DNA of 64,000 bases from the NCBI RefSeq assembly GCF_001815905.1, contig NZ_KV823255.1, positions 1-64,000 of the forward strand, read 5' to 3'. Origin of the DNA: Brevibacterium sp. HMSC07C04 (lineage in GTDB: Bacteria > Actinomycetota > Actinomycetes > Actinomycetales > Brevibacteriaceae). The notes beneath the pieces are model-generated. The model worked only from the letters and a program-made list of their open reading frames with translations, was not told the origin of the DNA and searched no databases. The position numbers and the translations under genes were made by a program. Positions 53,534 through 62,728 of this stretch are shown piece after piece. Position 1 is the stretch's first letter. Each line of letters starts with the position of its first letter.

Positions 53534-54805
53534 ATGACGACAAGCAACCCCGCGCCCACCGCGCAGATCAAGCTGGTGCTGACGGCGGTGTTCCTGGCCT
53601 ACCTGGCGCAGATGACGCTGAACCCGATCATTGCCCCGCTCTCACGCGAGGTCGGGCTGGCCGAATGGCAGGTCGGGGTGACCATCAGCACGGCAGCGAT
53701 CATGGTGGTGCTCACGGCTCAGATGTGGGGGCGGCGGTCGCAGTCGCTGGGACGCAAACGTGTTCTCGTCGCGGCGCTGACCCTCGGTGCGATCGCGACG
53801 GCAGCTTTCGCGCTGATCTCCCAGCTCGGCATGATCGGCGTTCTCAGCGGCACCGTTCTGTTCGCGCTGTTCGTCGTGCTGCGCGGTATCGGGTTCGGCA
53901 CCGCCATCGCCGCTATTCAACCGACCGCGCAGGCCTACATCGCTGACGTCACCACCGATGAGACCACACGGATCAAGGGCATGGCCGGTGTGGGTGCGGT
54001 CCAGGGCGTGGCTCAGATCGCCGGTTCCGTTGTCGGTGGTCTACTCGCCGCGTTCGGGCTGATGGCCCCGATCCTCTCCGTCCCGGTGCTCCTCGCCCTC
54101 GGCCTCGTGCTGGTCGCCCTTCGGTTGCGCCCCGAGGCACGCGCCACCTTGATCGAGAAGCCAGTGAGCGTCCGGCCGACAGACTCGCGGGTGTGGCCGT
54201 TCCTGCTCGCCGGGTTCGGCATGTTCACCGCCCTGGGGTTCATCCAGATCATCACGGGCTTCATTGTCCAAGACCGACTCCACCTGGACGCGAAGACAGC
54301 CGGAGTGCTCACCGGCGCGGCCCTCCTGGCCGCAGGTATCGGCATGATCCTCGCCCAGACAGTCGTTGTTCCCAAGACCGGGTGGAGCCCAGCCACCCTG
54401 CTGCGTGTGGGCGGCGTGGTTGCGCTGCTCGGATTCCTCGTGCTGATCCCCGATGCCGGGCCGGTCGCCCTCTTCGGATCGATCACCCTCATCGGCCTCG
54501 GATTGGGTACCGCCATGCCTGGTTACACCGCCGGGCCAACACTGCTGGTCTCCCGAGAGGAACAAGGAGGCCTGGCCGGCCTCATCGCCGCCAACATGGG
54601 TCTCACCTTCGTTGTCGCACCCACCGCCGGAACCGTCCTATACGGGGCTTGGACCCCTCTGCCGATCATCATCGGCGCGGCCATCATGGCGATCGTGACC
54701 CTGTTCGTTCTGCTCCACCCCCGATTCCGACGCATCCCGATGCCGCCCGAAGGCGACGCGACGAACTCGGACGTGCCAACGCAGGACGCCGGCCATGACT
54801 GTTGA
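53534..54805 (+). CDS. MFS transporter (YbtX-like position)
   Basis: A 423-aa protein with about twelve hydrophobic segments and a helix 2-3 loop QMWGRRSQSLGRKRV. Being directly downstream of the ABC pair it is a candidate for siderophore secretion; the yersiniabactin locus has an MFS protein (YbtX) in the same position. The ATG at 53534 is preferred because the upstream 32 codons of the longer frame are Arg-rich and not membrane-like. The 238 bp after it (54806-55043) hold no recognisable gene. Confidence 0.85.
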   Translation: MTTSNPAPTAQIKLVLTAVFLAYLAQMTLNPIIAPLSREVGLAEWQVGVTISTAAIMVVLTAQMWGRRSQSLGRKRVLVAALTLGAIATAAFALISQLGMIGVLSGTVLFALFVVLRGIGFGTAIAAIQPTAQAYIADVTTDETTRIKGMAGVGAVQGVAQIAGSVVGGLLAAFGLMAPILSVPVLLALGLVLVALRLRPEARATLIEKPVSVRPTDSRVWPFLLAGFGMFTALGFIQIITGFIVQDRLHLDAKTAGVLTGAALLAAGIGMILAQTVVVPKTGWSPATLLRVGGVVALLGFLVLIPDAGPVALFGSITLIGLGLGTAMPGYTAGPTLLVSREEQGGLAGLIAANMGLTFVVAPTAGTVLYGAWTPLPIIIGAAIMAIVTLFVLLHPRFRRIPMPPEGDATNSDVPTQDAGHDC

Positions 54806-55043
54806 GACAAACGTCGTGAGCGGCCTCACCAGGGGCCTCGAGCCTGCGTCGACGCGTGTCCGAACCAGGAACACTGGGGGCACGATCGGAGCAGATCACC
54901 GCTTTCGACTCCACCTTCCATATGAGCCTGACTCCTCACGGCTCTCGAAGATCGCGAGCGGATACGCACCATCTCGATGGCGCAGTCTCGCGCGCAAGGC
55001 CCACTGGTGACTTCCTACATAAACACTGCTTGAAAGGACCGCT

Positions 55044-55673
55044 ATGAACACTCCAACCCAGGACAATCCCTCCTTGTCGCGAAGGCGTCTGGGGGTCAAA
55101 GACCTCGTCACCATTGGCATCTGCGGCGTCCTCGCGATGGTGATCAACACAGTGATCGGCATGATCCTCACCCCGATCTATGGTTTCGCTTACCCCGTCG
55201 TCGGAGGCGTGTGCGCGCTATTCTCAGCCCCGGTGTACGTGCTGATGAGCTATCGGGTCGCCAAGCGCGGAACCGCTGTGCTGTTCTACCTGATCATCGC
55301 GATCATCTCCGCGCTGCCTGGCTTCTTCTACATGATCCCCTTCTACCTGGCCGCCGGCCTGATCTGCGAGGCGATCTTGTGGCGCCCGGGAGCGTACCGC
55401 AACGGCATGCTCAACGCTGTGACCTACATGATCTTCGGAATCATGTTCTCGATCGGCTCCTACCTGCCCATCTACCTCTTCGGCGACACCTACTATGACC
55501 AGTTCGAGAGCATGGGCGCCTCGGCCGAACTGTTCCTACGTTTCGCGACCTCCCCGGGTGCAGTGGCAGTGTCCGTGATCGCCGGTGCCGTCCTTGCCCT
55601 GCTCGGGCACTGGATGGGGCGGAAACTGCTGTCGAAGCACTTCGTCAAGGCCGGGATCATCACCGCCGCATGA
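55044..55673 (+). CDS. ECF transporter S component (MptD/Trep_Strep-like)
   Basis: A 209-aa membrane protein with five to six hydrophobic segments, starting LGVKDLVTIGICGVLAMVINTVIG (here LGVKDLVTIGICGVLAMV). This is the pattern of the MptD-type substrate-binding S component of energy-coupling-factor transporters. GAAAGGAC precedes the ATG. It is followed without gaps by T and A components, so the module is complete. Similar ECF-like modules occur in Gram-positive salicylate-NRPS loci such as equibactin, from memory. Confidence 0.8.
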   Translation: MNTPTQDNPSLSRRRLGVKDLVTIGICGVLAMVINTVIGMILTPIYGFAYPVVGGVCALFSAPVYVLMSYRVAKRGTAVLFYLIIAIISALPGFFYMIPFYLAAGLICEAILWRPGAYRNGMLNAVTYMIFGIMFSIGSYLPIYLFGDTYYDQFESMGASAELFLRFATSPGAVAVSVIAGAVLALLGHWMGRKLLSKHFVKAGIITAA

Positions 55674-56380
55674 GACCAGGCTGGCTGCGGTTCGACCCGC
55701 GCACAACGATGCTCCTGCTCCCGTTGTGCAGCATGCTCACGCTCCTCGTAGACCAAACGGGCCTGCTCTGTCTCGTCGCCGGAGCATCGGCCTATCTACT
55801 GCTCACGGGCATGTGGCGGCAGGCCGTGACTGGCGTCTGCGTGTTCCTACTGCTGTATCTGGTGCAGTACGCAATCGTTAAGTATGCGACCGGGACTGTG
55901 CTGATGCTCGGCTTCATGGTGTTCTTCGCAGCACGTATCATGCCCGTCGCGATGCTGGTGCAATGCCTTGCCGGGACACCACCAGGTGAGCTCATCGCGG
56001 CGTTGCAGCGACTCCGGGCGCCTCGTGCGCTCGTGCTTCCCTGCGCGGTCATTCTGCGCTTCCTGCCGACCATCGGGTCGGAGTTCGCATCGATCCGCGA
56101 CGGGATGAAACTGCGAGGCCTGTCCGCGCTGTCGTGGCGGACTGCGGTACACCCGGTGATGGTCATCGAATCGATCTACGTGCCCCTGCTGATGCGGAGC
56201 ATGAAGGTATCCGACGACCTGTCGGTCTCCGCGGCCACCCGCGGGGCCGACAACCCCGGCCCCCGAACATCTCTGCGGCAGCTTCGCTTCCGACCAGTCG
56301 ACGTGATCGCCGCGGCATGCGCGATCATGGCGCTCGGATGGGTGCTGGCCGACCAGCTCGTGACAGGCACAGCGATATGA
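55670..56380 (+). CDS. ECF transporter T component
   Basis: A 236-aa membrane protein with several N-terminal helices and a cytosolic coupling region carrying the two short Ala-Arg-Gly-type motifs (AALQRLRAPRALV; SVSAATRGADNPG) that bind the ATPases. It overlaps the S gene and the ATPase gene by 4 bp each, giving one translational unit. Confidence 0.85.
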   Translation: MRPGWLRFDPRTTMLLLPLCSMLTLLVDQTGLLCLVAGASAYLLLTGMWRQAVTGVCVFLLLYLVQYAIVKYATGTVLMLGFMVFFAARIMPVAMLVQCLAGTPPGELIAALQRLRAPRALVLPCAVILRFLPTIGSEFASIRDGMKLRGLSALSWRTAVHPVMVIESIYVPLLMRSMKVSDDLSVSAATRGADNPGPRTSLRQLRFRPVDVIAAACAIMALGWVLADQLVTGTAI

Positions 56381-57873
56381 TCCACCTCAACGACGTCACC
56401 TTCTCGTACACGGCCGGGACAACGCAACTGCGTCACGTGTCCTTCCAAGTCAACTCCGGCGAGTTCGTCGTCCTCACCGGGCCCAGCGGCTGCGGCAAGA
56501 CCACCCTCACCCGAGTCCTCAACGGGCTCGCCCCCGGGTTCTACGGTGGGGAACTCGAAGGCAACGTGCAGATCGACGGGACGAACGCCCACGAACTGCA
56601 ACCGTGGGAGTACGGGCGGCTCGTCGGCAGCGTGTTCCAAGATCCGAAAACCCAGTTCTTCGCACCAGTCGTGCGCGACGAACTGGCATTCGGATGTGAA
56701 AACTACGGCATCCCACCCGAGGACATCCAGACACGCATCGAGGACCTCTCACACCGGCTGGGCGTCAGCCATCTCCTCGACCGGGCACTCCTCACCCTCT
56801 CAAGCGGCGAAAAGCAGAAGGTCGCGGTCGCCGCTGCGGCAGGCACAAGGCCTCCCATCTACGTAATGGACGAACCCTCCGCCAACCTCGATCTCGACGC
56901 CACCCGAGAACTCGCAGGAGTGCTGACGACGCTCAAGGAGTCCGGCAGCACCATCGTGATCGCCGAGCACCGCCTCACCTACCTCATGGACCTCGCCGAC
57001 CGGATCGTCTACATGGACGACGGGGCCGTCCGACAAGAATTCACCCCTGCACAGCTGCAGAACCTGTCGCAGGGCACACTCGATGAACTCGGCCTGCGTG
57101 ACCCGGCTCTCCGCACCATAGAACCAGGAGCACAACATGCCTCCCGTACCACAATCGGCGGCGCCCCTGCCGTCGAAGTCGCAAACCTCACTGTCCGCAG
57201 GAAACGACGCGGCGCATCACTGTTGACGAGCCTGGCGTTCACCTTGCAACCGGGTGAAGTCGTCGCACTCGCCGGACCTAACGGCGCCGGGAAGACCACG
57301 CTCGCCCGCACCCTGTGCGGCCTCGAGCGCGCAGGCAGAGGCACAATCTCCCTGCGCGGCGCCCCAACGCGCCGAGCCAAACGGTCCCTGAACACGTGGT
57401 TCGTCATGCAGGACGCCGACAGCCAGTTGTTCTCCGACAGCGTGCTCGGAGAAATGACGCACGGCACCAAGTCCACCCCCGACTCGATGGCCCAAGCGCA
57501 ACGCGTTCTCACCCAGCTCGGGCTGTGGGCGCACCGGGACCGTCACCCGGGCTCGCTGTCCGGTGGGCAAAAGCAGCGTCTGAGCATTGCTGTCGCACTC
57601 ATGCAAGACCGACCGCTCATCATGCTCGATGAGCCGACTTCGGGACTCGACGGAAGAAATCTCCGCCGCGTCGTCGACTGCATCACCGAACAGGCCGAGC
57701 GCGATAAAACGATCCTGGTGATCACTCACGACCCGGAATTCATCCGGAAGGCCTGCACCAGAATGCTCCTGGTCCGAGATCAAACCCTCGCAGCAGACAT
57801 CCCAATCGAACCAGACAAATTTGGACTCGTCTTAGACCATCTCACAGGGAAGACGGCCAGACATGACGAGTAG
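56377..57873 (+). CDS. ECF transporter fused double ATPase
   Basis: A 498-aa protein with two ABC domains in one chain. Domain 1: Walker A TGPSGCGKTTLTRVL, signature TLSSGEKQKVAVAAA, Walker B IYVMDEPSANLD. Domain 2 (from about 265): Walker A AGPNGAGKTTLARTL, signature SLSGGQKQRLSIAVAL, Walker B LIMLDEPTSGLDG. The ATG at 56377 overlaps the T-component stop; upstream codons in the longer frame belong to another reading frame. Confidence 0.9.
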   Translation: MIHLNDVTFSYTAGTTQLRHVSFQVNSGEFVVLTGPSGCGKTTLTRVLNGLAPGFYGGELEGNVQIDGTNAHELQPWEYGRLVGSVFQDPKTQFFAPVVRDELAFGCENYGIPPEDIQTRIEDLSHRLGVSHLLDRALLTLSSGEKQKVAVAAAAGTRPPIYVMDEPSANLDLDATRELAGVLTTLKESGSTIVIAEHRLTYLMDLADRIVYMDDGAVRQEFTPAQLQNLSQGTLDELGLRDPALRTIEPGAQHASRTTIGGAPAVEVANLTVRRKRRGASLLTSLAFTLQPGEVVALAGPNGAGKTTLARTLCGLERAGRGTISLRGAPTRRAKRSLNTWFVMQDADSQLFSDSVLGEMTHGTKSTPDSMAQAQRVLTQLGLWAHRDRHPGSLSGGQKQRLSIAVALMQDRPLIMLDEPTSGLDGRNLRRVVDCITEQAERDKTILVITHDPEFIRKACTRMLLVRDQTLAADIPIEPDKFGLVLDHLTGKTARHDE

Positions 57874-58600
57874 TTTCGCTCTGCTCCTTCACGGCGGCAT
57901 GCACGGGGCTTGGTGCTGGGAGAGGGTGATCCCACATCTGCGGCATCGGACGATTGCCATCGACTTGCCTGGCCGACCCGGGGCCGGAAAGCAACCACCG
58001 ACACTAGACGGATTTGCCGAAACCGTCGTCGACGCCATCAACGATGAACCAGGAGACGCTGTTATCGTTGCCCATTCACTGGCCGGGATAGTCGCATTGG
58101 CGGCCGCCGAACGGGCTCCGGGGAAGATCAGGAAGATCATCTTCGTTTCTGCAGTAGTTCCGCCATCGGGCTCGTGCTTCTGGGATATGCTGCCTGCGCC
58201 TCTGCGGTGGTTCGGCAGGTTCCTTCTTAGCGGAGATAGAACATCGATAATGCCCCGCTGGATGGCTCGAGCAGTGTTCTGCAATGACTTGTCGCGCGAG
58301 GACCAAGACCGATTGCTTGATCGTCTTGTTCCTGAACCAGTAAAGATACTCGATACTGAACTGCACTACAAGATTCCAGAGAATATCGGAGTCAGCTATG
58401 TTCTCACGACCCGCGATCGAGCTATCCGACCGCGAACGCAAGAAGAATACATGAACTCGCTCCCCAAGCGGACGCGTCACTTCACCTTAGATAGTGGCCA
58501 CAGCGCTTGGTACTCCCGTCCGACCGAGCTTGCCGAAATCATCAATGCAGAGATTGAAGACGATGATTCTTCAATCCCACCCGGGTTCATGCGAAGCTGA
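57863..58600 (+). CDS. Alpha/beta hydrolase at end of transport operon
   Basis: A 245-aa hydrolase with LLHGGMHGAWCWERV (oxyanion loop), the nucleophile elbow VAHSLAGIVAL and a His in LDSGHSAWYSRP. It resembles the salicylate esterase/hydroxynitrile lyase group. It overlaps the ATPase gene by 11 bp, so it belongs to the siderophore transport operon and may hydrolyse the imported ferric siderophore or repair side products. It is AT-richer than its neighbours. It is convergent with the salicylate synthase gene. Confidence 0.8.
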   Translation: MTSSFALLLHGGMHGAWCWERVIPHLRHRTIAIDLPGRPGAGKQPPTLDGFAETVVDAINDEPGDAVIVAHSLAGIVALAAAERAPGKIRKIIFVSAVVPPSGSCFWDMLPAPLRWFGRFLLSGDRTSIMPRWMARAVFCNDLSREDQDRLLDRLVPEPVKILDTELHYKIPENIGVSYVLTTRDRAIRPRTQEEYMNSLPKRTRHFTLDSGHSAWYSRPTELAEIINAEIEDDDSSIPPGFMRS

Positions 58601-58784
58601 AATAGGCCGATCGTGTGGTGCTGTCGAGCCGCGGAGCTTGAAAATCACCGGGTCCACGGACGGATGCTGCACAGCGAATGGTCGCTCAGGGGTCCGGTGC
58701 TGTGGATGTATGCGAGTGCCGGCGACGGTACGCGTCCGGGGCCCAGCCACCAACGTTCTTCGCCGCGCCGAGGAGGATCTGGAC

Positions 58785-60191
58785 TCACATTCGGGGTCCA
58801 CGAAGATAGGGAGCGATACTGCGCAGCTTTTCGCAGGTTTCTTCCCACTCGCGTTCGGGCGTGGACTGGCCCATGACACCCGCACCGGCACGAAGCCAGC
58901 TTCGTCCGTCGCGCTGGAAGACGGTGCGAAGTGTCAGCGCGGCATCCAGTTGACCCTGGGTGTCGGCCATGATGACCGCTCCGCCATAAAGGCCGCGTTC
59001 CTCGCCCTCGAGCTCTCGGATGACTCGCAACGCGGCCGCCTTGGGCACCCCGGTAACGGTCACGGCCGGGAAGAGCGCTGCGAAGGCCGACCAAGACGAC
59101 ATGTTCTCTTGCAGCTGTCCCGTGACGCGAGAGGCGATATGCTGCACCGACCCACGTTCCTCCACGTCCATGAACTCTGTAACGGCCACCGAGCCCGGTA
59201 TGCTCACCGATCGGGTTTCGTCGAGAGCGAGCCGGACAGAGATCGCGTGTTCATGCACTTCCTTCGCGTCACTGAGTAACTCTGAACGCAAGCGACTATC
59301 CGTTTCGCGATGGTGGTGCAGTGCGCGAGTACCAGCCAACGGCTGTGTGCGGACACGGCCAGTGGGGTCAACCTCTACAATGGTCTCAGGACTGAATCCA
59401 GTTGCCTTCCACCCGCCGACGTTAAGAAGGAATGAACGCGCTGGCGTGTTCGCGCGGCGACCTGACAGATAAGTCTGCGGCAAGTCGATCTCGGGCCCAG
59501 CGGGAAGGGGCACAACCCTCGAGAGAACTACCTTGTCCAAGGCACGACTCTTGATCTCACCGATTGCCTTATTGACCATTTTCTGATATCTGGCAAAATC
59601 GGGTTCCTCGATCGAGATCGGGGTGGCGTCGGACGTAATAGGTTCGGCGCGAAGCAACGCTGTGATCCGAGCAAGTATTCCCGGAATTGAGGTGCGGGTA
59701 TGAACTGCATTTCCGTCGAGCTGCACTTCGACCTCAGGCAACATGAGATGGATGAGTGTGTCCGATCCTGTGTTGGTCCGGTCCTCGTACAGTAAGAACG
59801 CCAACTCGAAAGTAGCCCACCCGTAGCACCGTGATGGTCCATGCCTGCTAAGGGATGCTAGTGCCGTTGCGACAGCTTCAACGGGATCGTCTACAGGGAC
59901 ACTCCGGTGCCATTGGCCGACCCGCAGGTGTAGTGTGTCGCTGCTGACGCTCACCTCAGCAGCAGGTCCGGCGGCAAAATACCATGTTCCCGCTCTCTCG
60001 TAGACGAGATACTGTTCCCCAATGCCTCCTTGTGCGAGCTTGATCGCAGCACTTGCTGGATCGAATCTCAGGGCAGTGTGCGCCTCGTGGGCGAGTTTCG
60101 GTGTTCGCGAAGCCCAGTCCTCAAGGGCTTCGGCGAGTCCGTCACCGAGGGTGTCGTCAAGTCGTTGATCGTTGGCCAGTGGGTCTCTCAT
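58785..60191 (-). CDS. Salicylate synthase (MbtI/Irp9 type)
   Basis: A 468-aa chorismate-binding enzyme that converts chorismate via isochorismate to salicylate. Family motifs include LDKVVLSRVVPL, SFLLNVGGWKATGFSPE, RTQPLAGTR, EHAISVRLAL, RGSVQHIASRV and FPAVTVTGVPKAAAL. It lacks a separate lyase partner, as expected for the bifunctional form. The ATG at 60191 follows GGAGGGAAGG; the longer frame to 60281 would run through the operator. It supplies the starter for the aryl-AMP ligase at 28358, about 30 kb away but under the same operator. Confidence 0.92.
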   Translation of the reverse strand: MRDPLANDQRLDDTLGDGLAEALEDWASRTPKLAHEAHTALRFDPASAAIKLAQGGIGEQYLVYERAGTWYFAAGPAAEVSVSSDTLHLRVGQWHRSVPVDDPVEAVATALASLSRHGPSRCYGWATFELAFLLYEDRTNTGSDTLIHLMLPEVEVQLDGNAVHTRTSIPGILARITALLRAEPITSDATPISIEEPDFARYQKMVNKAIGEIKSRALDKVVLSRVVPLPAGPEIDLPQTYLSGRRANTPARSFLLNVGGWKATGFSPETIVEVDPTGRVRTQPLAGTRALHHHRETDSRLRSELLSDAKEVHEHAISVRLALDETRSVSIPGSVAVTEFMDVEERGSVQHIASRVTGQLQENMSSWSAFAALFPAVTVTGVPKAAALRVIRELEGEERGLYGGAVIMADTQGQLDAALTLRTVFQRDGRSWLRAGAGVMGQSTPEREWEETCEKLRSIAPYLRGPRM

Positions 60192-60268
60192 CGGGCTTGG
60201 ACCTTCCCTCCAGTGTCCGCTCATCGAACGGTCTGCGCAGCACCTGGCCATGCGGAAGAGGCCCGTCT

Positions 60269-60321
60269 GTGCGGCGCACAAATATGAGGTAAGTATAGCC
60301 TTACCCGGTTCGTCCGTTCAA
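60269..60321 (-). promoter_or_regulatory. Promoter and operator of salicylate synthase gene
   Basis: On the minus strand: TTGAAC (60316-60321), 18-bp spacer with CCGGGTAAGG, TATACT (60292-60297), then ATTTGTGCGCCGCAC (60269-60283). GGTAAG-GCTATA-CTTACC across the -10 is a perfect 6-bp inverted repeat, and 60285-60303 matches the iron-box consensus at 13 of 19 positions. It is a close copy of the promoter at 49780-49834. Confidence 0.7.
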
Positions 60322-60880
60322 TCGGCAGCGGGTCCCAGCCCGGAATCGGCTCCGGCTTCTATGAGGCGGGCCCTTGTGATCGAGCGCCGCGTTCTCCTTG
60401 CGGGATCGAGTGTCACGCGGCTGTTCGTGCTGACCATACAAATTCTTGGGTTCGATCACCTGGTCGGTGACCGTCAATCGCCCAAGGCGAGGTCGCGTGA
60501 GAGTGCTTGTGTGGTTCCCGTCGCCGGGCCACGGGAGGTGGCGGTACGGCCCTGCGACAGCAGCTATCGCACTGACGATGAAACAAGGCCGGAGAACGCC
60601 CTGGTCGGGCATGGCCGTGCCCGACCAGGTACGCTACCAAGCTGCACCATAGCCCGTTATTCAGTTTTCGGCTGGTGACTGGGGCTTAAGTCATCTAACC
60701 CCCAGTTAGACGAGGTCAATGGTGCAGGCCTTGCCGGAGCGTAGCTGCGTCACGTGGGTCTCCTCGGGCCAGGGTGGCGTGCCATGCCGGTGATGCCACG
60801 ACCGCATTGAGGCTGGTCAGAACCTGGAGGGTGTCAGCCGGGCGGTGCCAGCGCTACACTGGAAGTCCACACCAACGTAG
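60322..60880. other. Island-edge intergenic region
   Basis: No gene can be supported between the salicylate synthase promoter and the comM fragment. A strong hairpin lies at 60600-60629, and TCTAAC-CCCC-GTTAGA-like sequence is near 60697-60711. The junction with core sequence is near 60893. I find no recombinase gene or clear terminal repeat here. Confidence 0.5.
60600..60629. terminator. Perfect 12-bp hairpin near island edge
   Basis: CCTGGTCGGGCA and TGCCCGACCAGG pair perfectly around the loop TGGCCG. No gene ends right before it in either direction, so it may be the surviving terminator of a lost gene. Confidence 0.45.
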
Positions 60881-60892
60881 GTGTACTTTCCA

Positions 60893-61501
60893 TTCCTCGA
60901 CGAAGCGCCCGAGTTCAGCCGCGATGTCCTTGAAGCCATGCGACAGCCTTTGGAAAGCGGGGTGTGCAGTATTCACAGGGCGTGGGGTTCGGTTGATCTT
61001 CCGGCACAGTTTCAGCTAGTTCTGGCAGCCAATCCGTGTCCGTGCGGAGGCTCGACGGGCAGGCAGTGCATGTGCAGTCCCACTGAGAAAAGGCGCTACC
61101 GGGCCAAGCTGTCCGGGCCGCTGATGGACCGTGTGGATATTCAGCTGACGGTCCAGCCGATCAGTCCGGCGGACCTGCACAGAAAAGAAAAGCGAGAAGG
61201 CTCGGCAGAAGTCGCGCGGCGGGTAGCTGAAGCACGGCGGGTGCAGGCGCAGCGGTATCGCGATGACGGCTTTGCACTCAATGCGCGCGCTCCCGGCAGT
61301 CGGCTCCGTGAGATCTTCCGCTTTACCCCGCAGGAAACAGCACACCTGGACACCGCTTTGGAACGCGGAACGCTCTCCATGCGCGGCTATGACCGGGTGC
61401 TGCGCATCGCCGCGACAATTGCCGACTTGCGCAGCATTGATCGGCCGGGCCGTGATGAGCTCATGGCGGCAGCCGCGCTGAGAACCCAGGAGCAGCTATG
61501 A
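60893..61501 (+). pseudogene. comM: comM/YifB Mg-chelatase-like ATPase, 3' fragment
   Basis: About 200 C-terminal residues of a protein normally near 500 aa. The fragment begins exactly at the Walker B segment FLDEAPEFSRDVLEAMRQPLE and continues with LVLAANPCPCG and the Mg-chelatase C-terminal domain. The ATP-binding loop and the N-terminal Lon-like domain are missing, and the sequence upstream is unrelated. ComM is a branch-migration helicase in natural transformation. The TGA overlaps the dprA start, the native arrangement. The gene must be non-functional in this form unless its 5' part is elsewhere. Confidence 0.85.
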
Positions 61502-62706
61502 CCGACCCAGCCGAACTGAGAGCCGCGGCCAATCTCATGCGCACCGCTGAACCGACTGACCGGATGCTCGCGGTGTGCATACGCGCGGAAGGACTGACCG
61601 AAACGTGGCGCGCCCTCAGCAGCACCGCCCGCGACGACGGTCCCGATAACAGCAGGGCACGAAGCTTCATAGCAAGCTGCGCGGCCGACTTCGGCATCAC
61701 CGTGAGCACAGAAGCGGTGACGAAAGCCGCCGAGCGGTGGAAAACCAGAATCACCGGACAGGACTGTGATGCTGACCGCGACCTGCGGATTATGGAACGG
61801 CTGGGCGCTCGCCTCATTGCACCGGGCTGTGCCGAATGGCCACAACAGCTGGACGATCTCGGCCTGGACGCTCCCACGGCCCTGTGGGCGCGGGGGCCGG
61901 GAAACCTGAACGACCTGACTTCTGTTTCGTGTGCCCTCGTTGGTGCGCGCGCGGCGACCGGCTACGGAACCGCGCTTGCCAAGAACACGGCGTTCGAACT
62001 GGCCCGTGACCGGGCGACCGTCATTTCCGGCGGTGCCTTCGGCATCGACGCGGCAGCCCACGCCGGAGCCCTTGCCGCATCGGCCGGGCGGTCCTCAACA
62101 ATTGCGCTTATGGCCGGGGGAGTGGACCGCATGTACCCGCGCGGCAATGCCGATCTGCTGGAAGAACTGTGCCGCAATCACCTGGTGGTCTCAGAGTGCC
62201 CGCCGGGTGCGACTCCCATGCGGCACAGGTTCCTTGCCCGCAACAGGCTGATAGCAGCCCTGTCAACTGCGGTTGTGGTTGTTGAAGCGGGGTGGCGTTC
62301 CGGTGCGATCAACACCGCGCACCATGCGGCTGAACTCTGTCGACCCCTGGGTGCTTTTCCCGGACGGGCCTCCGATGCTGAGTCCGCCGGATGCCACAGG
62401 CTCATTCGGGAAGGAGGCGCTGTGCTCGTGGCCGAACCAGACCACGTGCGCGAACTGCTCGGCACCGCAGATGTTGCAGAACTGTTCAGTCGCGAAAGTG
62501 CCCGAGCGCAGCGCGAACCGGCTGACGGGCTGAGCGATGCTGAGCTCAAAGTGTTCTCCGCGCTTCCCGTACAGCGCGGAGTCGACTGCTCAACCCTCGC
62601 GGTACGCGCAGGGCTGGACCCGCAGAGCACACGGGCTGCGCTCGCCGCACTCGAACTTGCCGGACTGGCACACCGCAGCGGTGACGCGTGGCAGAAGGGT
62701 CGCTGA
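61498..62706 (+). CDS. dprA: DNA processing protein DprA
   Basis: A 402-aa protein that loads RecA onto incoming single strands in transformation. The Rossmann-like core is intact: VGARAATGYGT, VISGGAFGIDAAAHAGAL, GGVDRMYPRGNADL, and RFLARNRLIAAL, with a C-terminal winged-helix segment (SALPVQRGVDCSTLAVRAGL-like). The ATG overlaps the comM stop. Its neighbours (comM upstream, xerC downstream) are the usual actinobacterial order. Confidence 0.93.
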   Translation: MTDPAELRAAANLMRTAEPTDRMLAVCIRAEGLTETWRALSSTARDDGPDNSRARSFIASCAADFGITVSTEAVTKAAERWKTRITGQDCDADRDLRIMERLGARLIAPGCAEWPQQLDDLGLDAPTALWARGPGNLNDLTSVSCALVGARAATGYGTALAKNTAFELARDRATVISGGAFGIDAAAHAGALAASAGRSSTIALMAGGVDRMYPRGNADLLEELCRNHLVVSECPPGATPMRHRFLARNRLIAALSTAVVVVEAGWRSGAINTAHHAAELCRPLGAFPGRASDAESAGCHRLIREGGAVLVAEPDHVRELLGTADVAELFSRESARAQREPADGLSDAELKVFSALPVQRGVDCSTLAVRAGLDPQSTRAALAALELAGLAHRSGDAWQKGR

Positions 62707-62728
62707 CCCAAGCCGCTATCCTGGGCCT

